64,000 nucleotides of DNA, taken from assembly GCF_029080175.1 (NCBI RefSeq), contig NZ_JARFJC010000014.1. One strand, written 5' to 3'. Numbering within the stretch: the stretch's first letter is position 1; every line of letters begins with the position of its first letter. The translations under genes were made by a program, and so were the position numbers. The notes under the pieces are model-generated. The model worked only from the letters and a program-made list of their open reading frames with translations, was not told where the DNA came from and ran no database searches. This DNA is from Luteipulveratus flavus (GTDB taxonomy: Bacteria > Actinomycetota > Actinomycetes > Actinomycetales > Dermatophilaceae). Of this stretch, positions 1 to 8,464 are shown one piece after another.

Positions 1-27
1 TTCGGCACCAGCCTCACCAAGATCTGA
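1..27 (+). CDS. C-terminal tail of an upstream gene (partial)
   Basis: The first frame reads eight residues (FGTSLTKI) and stops at a TGA at positions 25-27, with a gap before the next gene. This fits the end of a rightward gene that begins outside the window. Too little remains to name a family, and it could be chance reading. Confidence 0.35.
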   Translation, partial: FGTSLTKI

Positions 28-111
28 ACCCCGAGACACGGCCGGCCGGATCGGTTCGGCGTCAACCGAAATCGAGGTGCGGCCCAGGGCACGGTGCCGT
101 TGGATCGGCGC

Positions 112-1008
112 ATGGCCATTCAGCTGGAGCACGCGACGCCCGAGACGTTGGACGAGATCGTCGAGGCGATGGCGACCTGGCAGCAGGACGGTGTGCCGGT
201 CCAGCTCCACCCGGGCGACCTCGGCTGGGCGTGGCGGTTCGGCAGCGCGGCGCTGGCCAAGGACGTCCGCGCCTGGCGCCGCGACGGACAGCTCCTGGCC
301 GCCGGCACGGTCGACGACGAGGACGGCCTGATCCGGATGGCCATCGCGCCGAGCGTGGACACCGACGCGGACTTCGCCGCCCGGCTGCTGGCCGACCTGT
401 CGGACCCGGCCCAGGGCGTCCTGCCCGCGGACCGCGGGTCCGTCGAGGCCCGGTTCGGGGCGGCGTTCCGGGAGCTCCTGCACACCAGCGGCTGGACGGC
501 CGACGAGGCCTGGACGCCGCTGCGCCGCGACCTGGTCTCGCCGGTCGAGGACTGCGGTCTGCGGATCGAGACGCTCGACGCCGACCACGCCGACGAGCGA
601 GTCGTCCAGGACCGCGTCGAGGTGCACCGTGCGTCGTGGCCGAGCTCGACCTTCACCGTGGAGCACTGGCGCGAGATGGCGGCGTCCTCGGCGTACCGGC
701 AGGCCCGCTGCCTGGTCGCGTACGACCGCGACGGCAACGGTGTCGCCACGACCACGGTCTGGTCGGCCGGGCCCGGACGTCCCGGTCTGATCGAGCCGCT
801 CGGCGCTCATCGCGACTTCCGCGGCCACGGCCACGGTCGGGCCATCACTCTCGCCGCGGCCGCCGCGCTGCAGGACATGGGGTCCTCCTCCGTCATCGTG
901 TGCACCCCGAGCACCAACGTCGGCGGCGTGGCGGCGTACGTCTCGGCCGGCTTCGAACGGCTCCCGGACGTCACCGACTTCCGCCGCCCCGCGCACTCGC
1001 CCGGGTGA
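112..1008 (+). CDS. GNAT family N-acetyltransferase (tandem GNAT)
   Basis: About 298 residues arranged as two GNAT-like halves. The C-terminal half carries the acetyl-CoA-binding signature: a V-x-x-x-x-RG-x-G-x-G/A-like segment (DFRGHGHGRAITLA), followed by a helix and the typical end (N-x-x-x-x-x-x-Y-x-x-x-GF, here NVGGVAAYVSAGF). This layout resembles tandem acetyltransferases such as mycothiol synthase, but the mycothiol-specific residues cannot be confirmed, so only an acyltransferase of unknown substrate is called. I chose the ATG at 112; an in-frame GTG at 94 is an alternative start. The next gene is a kinase in the same direction 47 bp away. Confidence 0.75.
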   Translation: MAIQLEHATPETLDEIVEAMATWQQDGVPVQLHPGDLGWAWRFGSAALAKDVRAWRRDGQLLAAGTVDDEDGLIRMAIAPSVDTDADFAARLLADLSDPAQGVLPADRGSVEARFGAAFRELLHTSGWTADEAWTPLRRDLVSPVEDCGLRIETLDADHADERVVQDRVEVHRASWPSSTFTVEHWREMAASSAYRQARCLVAYDRDGNGVATTTVWSAGPGRPGLIEPLGAHRDFRGHGHGRAITLAAAAALQDMGSSSVIVCTPSTNVGGVAAYVSAGFERLPDVTDFRRPAHSPG

Positions 1009-1055
1009 CCCGATCGCTCGGCCGTGCCGACCCTGACCGGGTCCGAGGAGTGGTG

Positions 1056-1598
1056 ATGAGGAAGCCGACGCTCCATCTGATGGTGGGTCTTCCCGCTGCC
1101 GGGAAGACGACTGCCGCCAAGCGGCTGGAGGTCGAGCACGCCGCTCTTCGGCTGACGAAGGACGAGTGGGTGAAGGCGCTCTACGGCGACCTGAACCCCG
1201 CGTCCGCGTCCGACGTCATCGAAGGCCGGCTGATCGACATCGGGCTTCGGACTCTGGAGCTGGGCAACGACGTGGTGGTCGACTTCGGCCTCTGGAGCCG
1301 CGACGAGCGCTCGGCGCTACGGCAGGCAGCAGCCGACCGTGGCGCGCGTGCGCAGCTGCACTACGTCGAGGTGTCACGGGCCGAGCAGCGGAGCCGACTC
1401 GATCGACGGCAGGCCGACGAGCCGCACTCGACCTGGCCGATCTCCGACGAGGAGCTGGCCGAGTGGTCCGTCCTCATGCAGGTCCCGACGCCCGGCGAGC
1501 TCGACGGGAGGGAACCGATCGACGATCCGCCGGCCGGGTCGAGGTCGTGGGACGAGTGGCGCGCCCACCGCTGGCCTCCGTCGGTCGCCGTGCTCTGA
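1056..1598 (+). CDS. P-loop kinase-like ATP-binding protein (AAA/Zeta-toxin-like fold)
   Basis: About 180 residues. The N-terminus has a clear Walker A motif (GLPAAGKTT) directly after the first strand, then a conserved TKDEW segment and a second-strand region VVVDFGLWSRDER. This is the layout of small P-loop kinases acting on small molecules (chloramphenicol phosphotransferase-like or shikimate/gluconate-kinase-like). The substrate cannot be read from sequence. The start is an ATG preceded by GAGGAG with suitable spacing, and a GTG lies just upstream in frame. Its last 238 bp overlap, tail to tail, the open frame of the convergent membrane glycosyltransferase. Confidence 0.75.
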   Translation: MRKPTLHLMVGLPAAGKTTAAKRLEVEHAALRLTKDEWVKALYGDLNPASASDVIEGRLIDIGLRTLELGNDVVVDFGLWSRDERSALRQAAADRGARAQLHYVEVSRAEQRSRLDRRQADEPHSTWPISDEELAEWSVLMQVPTPGELDGREPIDDPPAGSRSWDEWRAHRWPPSVAVL

Positions 1599-2974
1599 CC
1601 GGTGGCCGGAGCGGGGCGGGCGCGCTGTGCGGCGGCGACGAGGACGAGGGCCACGGCCCCGCCGTAGCCGACCAGCCTCGTCACGTCCCAGCTCCACGGC
1701 AGCCCCGGCGCCAGGTAGGTCAGCGTCGGCGCGAGGCACAACCACAGCCACCGCAACCGGCCGGTCGCCGCGACCAGGACCACCAGGAGCAGGGGGTACC
1801 AGGGGTAGTTCGGGGTGGTGAGCGCGAGGTACAGCCCGACGGCCGACACGGCGGTGAGGTCGGGACGGTCGGGGTCAGCGCGCCACCACAGGACCAGCAG
1901 CCCCACCGCGAGGAGCACCGGGGTGAGGACGGCTGCCACCTGGTCGCCGAGAAGCAACCCGGTGACCAGGTAGCGCCCGCCACCGGCGTACTCCTCCTCG
2001 CGCAGGTAGCCGGGCAGGTACCCCAGGACCGCCGGCCCGACGGCCAGCACGTGGGGCAGGTAGCCGAGCACCAGCACGGTGAGGACGCCGGCGAGCATCC
2101 GCCACGGCCGACGGCCGGCCGTGGCGAGGAGCACGACCGGGAACAGCTTGGTCGCGACGGCGGCCCCGAATGCCAGCCCCGCCCCGTACGAGCGCCGCGC
2201 CTCCAGCGCCAGCAGGCCGCCGACGACGGCGAGCACCGCGAGCCAGTCGATGTGGGCGTTGTTGGTCGCCTCGACCGCGACCAGCGGTGAGAGCGCCCAG
2301 ACGGCCACCCACCACTCGGGCAGTCCACGGCGCCGCGCCCGCCACAGCAGCAGCACCGCGACGGCGAGGACGCCGGCAGCCGCGGTCACCTGCAACGGAC
2401 GGTGGTCGTCGCGGTCGCCACCGAGCAGGCGCATCCCGACGAACGCGCCCTCGGCGACGGGCGGGTAGATGGTGTGGACGGTCACGCGGTTGAGGTGCGT
2501 ACACAGCTCGCCGGTCCGGTGCGCCGGGCACGGCCGCTCACTCGGGAAGGTGAAGTCGGTGCGCAGGTCCGCCAGCGCCGGGTCGGCGGGCGCGTACCGG
2601 TACGGGTCGGTGCCGCTGAGCTGCACGCGCGCGTCCCACACGTACCGGTAGTCGTCGTCGCTGCTGGACGGGCCCGCGGTGAGCGCCACGACTTGCAGGA
2701 GGGCGCATCCGCCGAGCAGCAGGACGGTGACGCCGCGGTGCGAGAAGGATGCGCCGCGCAGGACCCGCAGCAGCGCCAGCAGGGCAGCGAACGCCGCGAC
2801 CTGTGACCACACCTGCACCGCGTGGCGATCAGGAGAGTGCACGAAGACGCCGACCCCGGTCGCGACCACCACGACCAGCCCGGCCGAGAGCGCGAGTCGT
2901 GCTGGTCGCGCCGGCGTGTCGCCGACACGACTCGCGCTCTCGGCGGGAGAGGCGGGAGCTGCGGGGAGGGGCAC
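1361..2974 (-). CDS. GT-C type membrane glycosyltransferase (GT87/mannosyltransferase-like)
   Basis: The 537-residue open frame has about ten hydrophobic segments up to roughly residue 450. A DDDYRYVWD motif after the first membrane segments is followed by G-x-DPYRYAP; this acidic loop is characteristic of GT-C polyprenyl-phosphate-sugar-dependent mannosyl/arabinosyl transferases. It probably transfers a sugar from a lipid carrier on the outer face of the membrane. Residues after about 455 are low-complexity and lie antisense to the kinase at 1056-1598, so the real end may be questioned although no earlier stop exists in frame. It is divergent from the molybdopterin oxidoreductase and belongs with the glycosyltransferase operon that follows. 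Confidence 0.8.
   Translation of the reverse strand: MPLPAAPASPAESASRVGDTPARPARLALSAGLVVVVATGVGVFVHSPDRHAVQVWSQVAAFAALLALLRVLRGASFSHRGVTVLLLGGCALLQVVALTAGPSSSDDDYRYVWDARVQLSGTDPYRYAPADPALADLRTDFTFPSERPCPAHRTGELCTHLNRVTVHTIYPPVAEGAFVGMRLLGGDRDDHRPLQVTAAAGVLAVAVLLLWRARRRGLPEWWVAVWALSPLVAVEATNNAHIDWLAVLAVVGGLLALEARRSYGAGLAFGAAVATKLFPVVLLATAGRRPWRMLAGVLTVLVLGYLPHVLAVGPAVLGYLPGYLREEEYAGGGRYLVTGLLLGDQVAAVLTPVLLAVGLLVLWWRADPDRPDLTAVSAVGLYLALTTPNYPWYPLLLVVLVAATGRLRWLWLCLAPTLTYLAPGLPWSWDVTRLVGYGGAVALVLVAAAQRARPAPATGQSTATDGGQRWARHSSHDLDPAGGSSIGSLPSSSPGVGTCMRTDHSASSSSEIGQVECGSSACRRSSRLRCSARDTST
2883..2944. repeat. 19-bp perfect inverted repeat in the 5' end of the glycosyltransferase gene
   Basis: Arms at 2883-2901 and 2926-2944 are exact reverse complements, separated by 24 bases. 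They fall in codons about 11-31 of the leftward glycosyltransferase. In mRNA this would fold into a long stable stem just inside the reading frame, which could lower translation. Whether it is regulatory or a chance of composition is not known. Confidence 0.7.
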
Positions 2975-3075
2975 CCGATCAGCATCCCGCTGCGCACGCG
3001 CCGGTTCGACCGGGTGACAGCGTGTTCCGCACTTCGTAAGGGTCCGATCGGGCCTGGCGGGGTGACGATGGCGAC

Positions 3076-4221
3076 GTGCCCCTCATGCTGCCCCGCCCGC
3101 CCGAGGAGCCACCGTCCTGGTGGCCCTCGGCGGAGCCCGGCCCGACCCGGGGCGGCGCGCTCACCGCCCGCCTCGGCGTCCTCGCCGGCAGCAGCCTGCT
3201 GGTCTGCTTCGTGACCGGGCTCATCAGCCACTACCTGGGCCACCCGTGGTCCTGGCTGCCACCTCCCGCCCGTCCCGCCTGGCTGTACCGGCTCACCCAG
3301 GGCATCCACGTCATCACCGGCATCGCGACGATCCCGCTGGTCCTGGCGAAGCTGTGGTCGGTGCAGCACCGGCTGCGTCAGTGGCCGCCCGCGCGCTCCG
3401 TCGCCCACGCGGCGGAGCGGGCGTCGGTCGGCCTGCTCGTCGCGGCGGTCCTGCTGGAGCTGGTGACCGGCCTCCTCAACGTCCTGCAGTACTACCCCTG
3501 GCCGTGGGACTTCGTGGCGGTCCACTTCGCGACCGCCTGGCTGGTGATCGGGTCGGTCGCGCTGCACGTCGCCGTCCAGCTGCCGGCGATCCGGGACGGT
3601 CTCGCCACGCCCCTGTCGCGACGGGGGACGGGCCGCGGGCTCAGCCGACGCGGCGTGCTCGGCTCGATCGGCCTCGGGGTCGGGACCGTCGTCGCCACCA
3701 CCGTCGGTCAGGTCGTCGGTCCGCTCGCCCCGCTGGCGCTGCTGGCCCCCCGCCGCCCCGACCGCGCACCCGACCAGGATCTGCCCGTGAACCGCACCGC
3801 CGCGGCAGCCGGCGTCGGTACGGCCGCCCGCGCGTCGACGTACCGGCTGAAGGTGCGCGGTCGGACGGAACGCTCCTTCACCGTGAGCGAGCTGGAGTCG
3901 CTTCCCTCCCAGCGCCGTTCGCTGCCGATCGTTTGTGTGGAGGGCTGGAGCAGGAACGCACACTGGCAGGGTCCGAGCCTGCTGGACCTGGTCGCCTCGG
4001 TCGGCGGTGACGCGAGCAGTCAGGTGACCGTGGCCTCCCTGGAGGACGGCCCGTACGCGGTGTCGTCCATCCGTGACGGGCAGCTGCGTGGTGCGCTGCT
4101 GGCCACCCACCTGAACGGGCAGCGCCTCAGCCTCGACCACGGCTACCCGGTCCGGTTGATCGCGCTGGGCCGGACCGGCGAGCAGCAGACGAAGTGGGTC
4201 ACGCGGATCGAGGTGTCATGA
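3076..4221 (+). CDS. Molybdopterin-dependent oxidoreductase with N-terminal cytochrome-b-like membrane domain
   Basis: 381 residues. The N-terminal half has about four membrane segments with paired histidines (around residues 52/56, 78, 98, 150 and 164) that could ligate b-type haem, as in cytochrome b561-like subunits. A twin-arginine-like SRRGVLG stretch near residue 190 leads to a soluble sulfite-oxidase-fold domain with the Moco-ligating cysteine in VCVEGW (Cys287). The protein therefore looks like a fused membrane anchor and catalytic subunit acting outside the membrane, related to YedY/MsrP-like enzymes. The start is a GTG, with an ATG three codons later. The next gene overlaps by 4 bp (ATGA). 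The substrate is unknown. Confidence 0.8.
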   Translation: MPLMLPRPPEEPPSWWPSAEPGPTRGGALTARLGVLAGSSLLVCFVTGLISHYLGHPWSWLPPPARPAWLYRLTQGIHVITGIATIPLVLAKLWSVQHRLRQWPPARSVAHAAERASVGLLVAAVLLELVTGLLNVLQYYPWPWDFVAVHFATAWLVIGSVALHVAVQLPAIRDGLATPLSRRGTGRGLSRRGVLGSIGLGVGTVVATTVGQVVGPLAPLALLAPRRPDRAPDQDLPVNRTAAAAGVGTAARASTYRLKVRGRTERSFTVSELESLPSQRRSLPIVCVEGWSRNAHWQGPSLLDLVASVGGDASSQVTVASLEDGPYAVSSIRDGQLRGALLATHLNGQRLSLDHGYPVRLIALGRTGEQQTKWVTRIEVS

Positions 4222-4634
4222 GGACGACTCGAATCACCCTGGCAGCAATGGGGATCGGCGCTCTCGCGTACGGCGTGTGGCGACTCCTCGGCCACACCTC
4301 CGCCGCGCAGCTCGTGGTGTACGCCGGGTGGCTGGCCGCCGCGGTGCTGCTGCACGATCTCGTCCTCGCCCCTGGCATCGAGCTGGTCGGCCGGGTGGGT
4401 CGTGGGCGTCCGGCTCTCCAGGGCGCGTTGGTGGTGGCCGGACTGGTGCTCAGCGTCGGGGCGCTCGTGCTGTGGCGCTCGACCGCACGTCACGACCCGG
4501 CGCTCGCCCTGCTGCAGCAGGACTACGGACTCCACCTGCTCCTGCTGCTCGGTCTCGTGGCGGGCGTCGCCGCGCTCACCCGGCTCGTGCCCCGGCTGCG
4601 GCGGCGAACGTCACGGCTCAGCCGGCGCGCCTGA
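4218..4634 (+). CDS. Small integral membrane protein
   Basis: 138 residues with three to four hydrophobic helices and a basic C-terminus (RLRRRTSRLSRR). It starts at an ATG that overlaps the stop of the molybdopterin oxidoreductase (ATGA), implying translational coupling and a shared role, perhaps as an extra membrane subunit. No family-specific motif was recognised. Its last 17 bp overlap the convergent methyltransferase gene. Confidence 0.7.
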   Translation: MRTTRITLAAMGIGALAYGVWRLLGHTSAAQLVVYAGWLAAAVLLHDLVLAPGIELVGRVGRGRPALQGALVVAGLVLSVGALVLWRSTARHDPALALLQQDYGLHLLLLLGLVAGVAALTRLVPRLRRRTSRLSRRA

Positions 4635-5247
4635 GGGCGACGAAGTCGCGCCCGTTGCAGGCCCATCTCTCCTGGGCCACGAGGCCGGACTGCTCGGCGA
4701 CGACGGCGATCACGTCGGCCGACGCGACGCCCCACCGGAACGCCGGACCACCTCCGGCGAACCGAGCCGTGAGGACCTCGTGCGTACCCGGGGTGCGCGA
4801 GCCCGACTCGACGACGAGCAGACCGCGCGGCCCGACGACCTGTCGCAGCCGGCCGAGCAGACCGCCGAGGTCACCGCCGATCCCGCTGTTGCCGTCCAGG
4901 ACGAGGACGGTCCGCCAGCGTCCCTCCCCGGGCAGCCGCGCGAACACGTCACGGGGCAGTGCGAGCGCGCCGCGTCGTACGGCCAGCTCGACGGCGACCT
5001 GCGCGATGTCGACACCGAGCGCGGGAATGCCGCGCTCCGCCAGTGCGCGCACCATCCGCCCGGGGCCGCACCCCACGTCGAGCACCGGCCCGGTGCATCG
5101 GTCCAGCACGCTCCCGTCGGCCACGTCCGGCTCGGCGAGGTAGCGGTCGATGTCCAGCGGGACGACCCGTCCGTCGTCGGTGGTGAGGTCGAGCGTGGTG
5201 CGGTCGCGCAGCGCCCCCTCGTACGGCTCCAGCGCCCCGGCGATCAT
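4618..5247 (-). CDS. Class I SAM-dependent methyltransferase
   Basis: 209 residues. The SAM-binding motif I is clear (VLDVGCGPGRM), followed by the acidic residue of motif II in LGVDIAQ and later the VLVLDGNSGIGGD strand. It is the third gene of a leftward operon with GT2 and DUF2064 genes; its ATG overlaps the stop of the DUF2064 gene by 4 bp. This context suggests modification of a sugar or lipid precursor, but the acceptor is unknown. A much longer in-frame upstream extension exists and was rejected because it lies on the neighbouring gene. Confidence 0.8.
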   Translation of the reverse strand: MIAGALEPYEGALRDRTTLDLTTDDGRVVPLDIDRYLAEPDVADGSVLDRCTGPVLDVGCGPGRMVRALAERGIPALGVDIAQVAVELAVRRGALALPRDVFARLPGEGRWRTVLVLDGNSGIGGDLGGLLGRLRQVVGPRGLLVVESGSRTPGTHEVLTARFAGGGPAFRWGVASADVIAVVAEQSGLVAQERWACNGRDFVALRRAG

Positions 5248-5870
5248 CGGGCCGTCACCTCGCGCCACCGCCGCGCGAACCGGGTGTGCGGCGCGAGCCG
5301 GGCGACCGCGTCCGCGTCCGCCGGGGTGTCCACGTCGCGCAGCTCGGGCAGGTCCGCGACCCGGAGTCCGGCGTCCCGCAGCCGCTGCCGCTGAACCTGT
5401 CCCGTGAGGGACCTCGACATGGGTACGCCCTCGACGACCTGCGGCGCGAGCGCTGGGTCGGCGAGCCCGAGAGCCCAGTACCCGCCGTCCGTCGCGCGGC
5501 CGAGGCAGGCGTCGTACGCACCCCAGTCGACCTCGAGCAGCGCGGGTCCGACCTGGGGGGTGTCCATCCCGACCAGCAGGGCGGGGCCGTCGCCCAGCTT
5601 GCCGAGCCCGGCGGCGATGCGGTGGTCGAGGCCGCCGTCGACCTGGGCGACCAGGTCCCAGCCGTCGGGGACCCACGGGCCCGCCGGCCCGGCCAGCAGC
5701 AGGACGCGGCGCCGGGCAGGGGCCGAGGTCAGCGCGTCGAGCGTGTCCAGCAGGGCCGCCTGCGCGACCGCCGCCGCGTCGACCGCGGACACCCGGGAGC
5801 TGAGCCGGGTCTTCACCCGCCCGGGCACCGGCGTCTTGGCGATGACGACGAGGGTCGGCAGGTCAGTCAC
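5244..5870 (-). CDS. DUF2064 / TIGR04282-type nucleotidyl- or glycosyltransferase-like protein
   Basis: 208 residues with the GT-A-like start VVIAKTPVPGRVKTRL, a central GMDTPQV motif (in place of the DxD-type metal site) and RATDGGYWALGL, followed by the REL-x-DVDTPAD ending. These are hallmarks of the DUF2064 family, related to CofC-like nucleotidyltransferases and annotated in arsenosugar-type clusters. It sits between the GT2 and methyltransferase genes with 8-bp and 4-bp overlaps, so the three act together. The activated sugar or alcohol it makes is not known. Confidence 0.8.
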   Translation of the reverse strand: MTDLPTLVVIAKTPVPGRVKTRLSSRVSAVDAAAVAQAALLDTLDALTSAPARRRVLLLAGPAGPWVPDGWDLVAQVDGGLDHRIAAGLGKLGDGPALLVGMDTPQVGPALLEVDWGAYDACLGRATDGGYWALGLADPALAPQVVEGVPMSRSLTGQVQRQRLRDAGLRVADLPELRDVDTPADADAVARLAPHTRFARRWREVTAR

Positions 5871-6555
5871 GGGCCAGCACCACCGACATGTCCCGGACGG
5901 CGCGCACGGTCCCGAGGACGCTGCCGGTCACCTTGGACCGGCCCACCCGGGGGTGGTAGTCGACGTTGCGCTCGGCGACCCGCCAGCCGGCGCGCGCGGC
6001 TCGGACGAGCAGCTCCAGCGGGTACCCGCTGCGGCGATCGCTCACTCCCAGCGTGAGCAGCGCGTCCCGGCGGACGACCCGGGCCGGGCTGACGTCGTGG
6101 ACCGGCAGCCCGAGCTGCCGCAGCCGGCGCGCGAGCACCGCGTTGGCCAGCCGGGCGTGCGGCGGCCACGCGTCACGGCTGACCGCGACCCGTCGTCCCA
6201 GAGCCAGGTCCGCGCTGCCGTCGAGGACCGGTCGCGCCAGATCCGCGACGTCCGCCAGCCGCAGCGACCCGTCGCAGTCGCAGAAGGCGATCACCTCCGT
6301 CGTCGAAGCCAGCAGCCCGGCGTGACAGGCGGCGCCGTACCCGGGTTCGGCGCAGCGGACGATCTGGGCGCCGAGCCCGGCGGCGATCTCGGCGCTGCCG
6401 TCGGTGCTGCCGTTGTCGACCACGAGAGGGCGTAGGCCGGCGGGGACGTCCGCGAGCACCCGCGGCAGGGCGGGGGCCTCGTCCAGGCACGGCAGGATGA
6501 CGTCGATCACCCCACCAGCCTCCGGCTCCGCGGGGCGGGCCGAAAGGGCTGACAC
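5863..6555 (-). CDS. GT2 family glycosyltransferase (dolichyl-phosphate sugar synthase-like)
   Basis: 230 residues. It has the GT-A start DVILPCLDEAPALP, VVDNGSTDGSAEIA (nucleotide binding) and the DCDGSL metal-binding D-x-D-like motif. No membrane anchor is visible. It is the first gene of the leftward three-gene operon and is divergent from the response regulator 68 bp away, which may control it. It could make the polyprenyl-phosphate sugar used by the GT-C enzyme at 1361-2974; this is inference from context. Confidence 0.8.
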   Translation of the reverse strand: MSALSARPAEPEAGGVIDVILPCLDEAPALPRVLADVPAGLRPLVVDNGSTDGSAEIAAGLGAQIVRCAEPGYGAACHAGLLASTTEVIAFCDCDGSLRLADVADLARPVLDGSADLALGRRVAVSRDAWPPHARLANAVLARRLRQLGLPVHDVSPARVVRRDALLTLGVSDRRSGYPLELLVRAARAGWRVAERNVDYHPRVGRSKVTGSVLGTVRAVRDMSVVLARD

Positions 6556-6623
6556 CCTTACGAACTGCGGAACGGCCGATCGGTGGGCCGGGGCGGCGCC
6601 GACGCGCGCCTACGCTGAAGGAC

Positions 6624-7340
6624 GTGTCCAGTGTGCTCGTCGTCGAGGACGACCCGACCGTCGCCGAGGTGGTGCAGGCCTACCTGACCCGGGCGGGGCA
6701 CCGTACGACCTGGTTGGAGGACGGCGGACGCGCGCAGACGTACCTGCGCGGCCCGGCGAGCGACGACCTGGACCTGGTCCTGCTCGACCTGCTGCTCCCG
6801 GGCGCGAGCGGGCTGGACCTGTGCACGCTGGTACGCCGCGAGCGCCCCGAGCTGGCCGTCATCATGCTGACGGCCCTCAGCGAGGAGGACGACCGCATCG
6901 CCGGCCTGGAGCGGGGGGCCGACGACTACGTCACCAAGCCGTTCTCACCGCGCGAGCTGACGCTGCGGGTCGACTCGGTGCTGCGGCGCGCGGTGGGCGG
7001 AGCACCCGCGCCCGCGGGTCCGGAGGTGCTGACCTGCGGTCCGCTCACCGTGGACGTCTCGGCGCGTCGGGCGGTGCTGCGCGACGACCGGAGCGTCGAG
7101 CGCGAGCTCGCGTTGACCGTGCGCGAGACGGACGTGCTCATCCACCTGATGCGCCACCCGGGCCGCGCCTTCACCCGGGAGCAGCTGATGGAGCAGGTGT
7201 GGGGCTGGACGGTCGGCGACCAGTCGACGGTCACCGTCCACGTCCGCCGGATCCGGCAGAAGATCGAGGACGACCCCTCCGCCCCCCGGCTGATCACCAC
7301 GGTCTGGGGCGTGGGCTACCGGATGGACGGTGACGGGTGA
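6624..7340 (+). CDS. OmpR/PhoB-family response regulator
   Basis: 238 residues. The receiver domain has the acidic pair ED at 8-9, the phospho-acceptor Asp55 in VLLDLLLPG, a conserved Thr/Ser in MLTALS and Lys in VTKPFSPREL. The C-terminal winged-helix domain ends with the usual SRTVTVHVRRIRQKIE-type recognition helix and WGVGYRM. The GTG start is separated from the divergent GT2 operon by 68 bp. The stop overlaps the histidine kinase start (GTGA), so the two form one unit. Confidence 0.9.
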   Translation: MSSVLVVEDDPTVAEVVQAYLTRAGHRTTWLEDGGRAQTYLRGPASDDLDLVLLDLLLPGASGLDLCTLVRRERPELAVIMLTALSEEDDRIAGLERGADDYVTKPFSPRELTLRVDSVLRRAVGGAPAPAGPEVLTCGPLTVDVSARRAVLRDDRSVERELALTVRETDVLIHLMRHPGRAFTREQLMEQVWGWTVGDQSTVTVHVRRIRQKIEDDPSAPRLITTVWGVGYRMDGDG

Positions 7341-8464
7341 ACCACACCGCGAGCATCCTGCTCACCGCGCTCGCCTGGGGGGCCGCCGGCGCGGTCGCCG
7401 CCTGGCTGGTGACCTGGCCACTGCGCAGGTGGTCGCACGCGGGCGGCCTCGCCTCGATCGCCGCGGTCGCGACGGTCGCCGCCGTGGCCGCCGTGGTGGG
7501 CAACACCCGGGCGATGTTCATCACGATGGACGACGAGTACGTCACGATCATCGCGGCGCTGGTCGCCGGGCTGCTGGCCGCGGTCGCCGCGATCGCCGCC
7601 GCGCGCACCTTCCGGCTCGACAGTGCCGCGCTCCGTCGGGCGGTGTCGGCGATCGGCGAGGGCCGGGTGCCCGAGCGCGACGCGCGGTCGGTGAGCGGTG
7701 AGCTGCGCGACCTGCGGGACGACCTGCACCGTACGGCGCGCACGCTGGCCGAGACCCGCGAGCGCGAGCAGGCCCTGGAACGCTCCCGGCGGGACCTGGT
7801 CACCTGGATCTCCCACGACCTGCGGACGCCGCTCGCGGGTCTGCGGGCCATGGCCGAGTCCCTGGAGGACGGGGTGGCCGCCGACCCGGACCGCTACCAC
7901 CGCCAGATGCGGGTCGAGGTCGACCGGCTGACCGAGATGGTCGACGACCTGTTCCACCTGAGCCGGCTGCACGCGGGCAGCGGGGTGGGCCGTCGCGAAC
8001 GGGTGAACCTCGCCGACCTCGTCTCGGACGCACTGGCCGGGCTGGAGCCCGTGGCCGGCCTGCAGGGGGTACGGCTGGTCGGGTCCTCGCACGCGATGGC
8101 CGAGGTCGAGGGTGACAGCGCCCAGCTCAACCGCGCCCTGACCAACCTGGTCTACAACGCGATCCGGCACACCCGGACGGACGGCACCGTCTCCCTGATG
8201 GTGAGCGCCGGACCGCAGGCCGACCGGGTCCTCGTCACCGTCTCCGACGAGTGCGGCGGGATCCCCGAGGGCGAGGTCCCCCGCCTGTTCGAGGTGGGCT
8301 ACCGCGGCCAGCAGGCCCGCTCGCCGCACCCCGGACTCGGGTCGGGCGCCGGGCTCGGACTGGCGATCACCCAGGAGATCGTCACCGCGCACGACGGGTC
8401 GGTGGACGTGGCCAACACCGGTCCGGGCTGCACGTTCAGCGTGCAGCTCCCGCTGGCGCGCTGA
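7337..8464 (+). CDS. Sensor histidine kinase (two membrane segment pairs, no recognised sensor fold)
   Basis: 375 residues. Hydrophobic segments around residues 8-28, 37-55 and 68-90 are followed by a short linker with coiled-coil character, the H-box SHDLRTPL (phospho-acceptor His160), an N-box (LTNLVYNAIRHT) and G-boxes (DECGGI, GSGAGLGLAI). The extracytoplasmic loop is very short, so any signal is probably sensed within the membrane. It overlaps the response regulator by 4 bp and the convergent epimerase by 29 bp. Confidence 0.9.
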   Translation: MNHTASILLTALAWGAAGAVAAWLVTWPLRRWSHAGGLASIAAVATVAAVAAVVGNTRAMFITMDDEYVTIIAALVAGLLAAVAAIAAARTFRLDSAALRRAVSAIGEGRVPERDARSVSGELRDLRDDLHRTARTLAETREREQALERSRRDLVTWISHDLRTPLAGLRAMAESLEDGVAADPDRYHRQMRVEVDRLTEMVDDLFHLSRLHAGSGVGRRERVNLADLVSDALAGLEPVAGLQGVRLVGSSHAMAEVEGDSAQLNRALTNLVYNAIRHTRTDGTVSLMVSAGPQADRVLVTVSDECGGIPEGEVPRLFEVGYRGQQARSPHPGLGSGAGLGLAITQEIVTAHDGSVDVANTGPGCTFSVQLPLAR

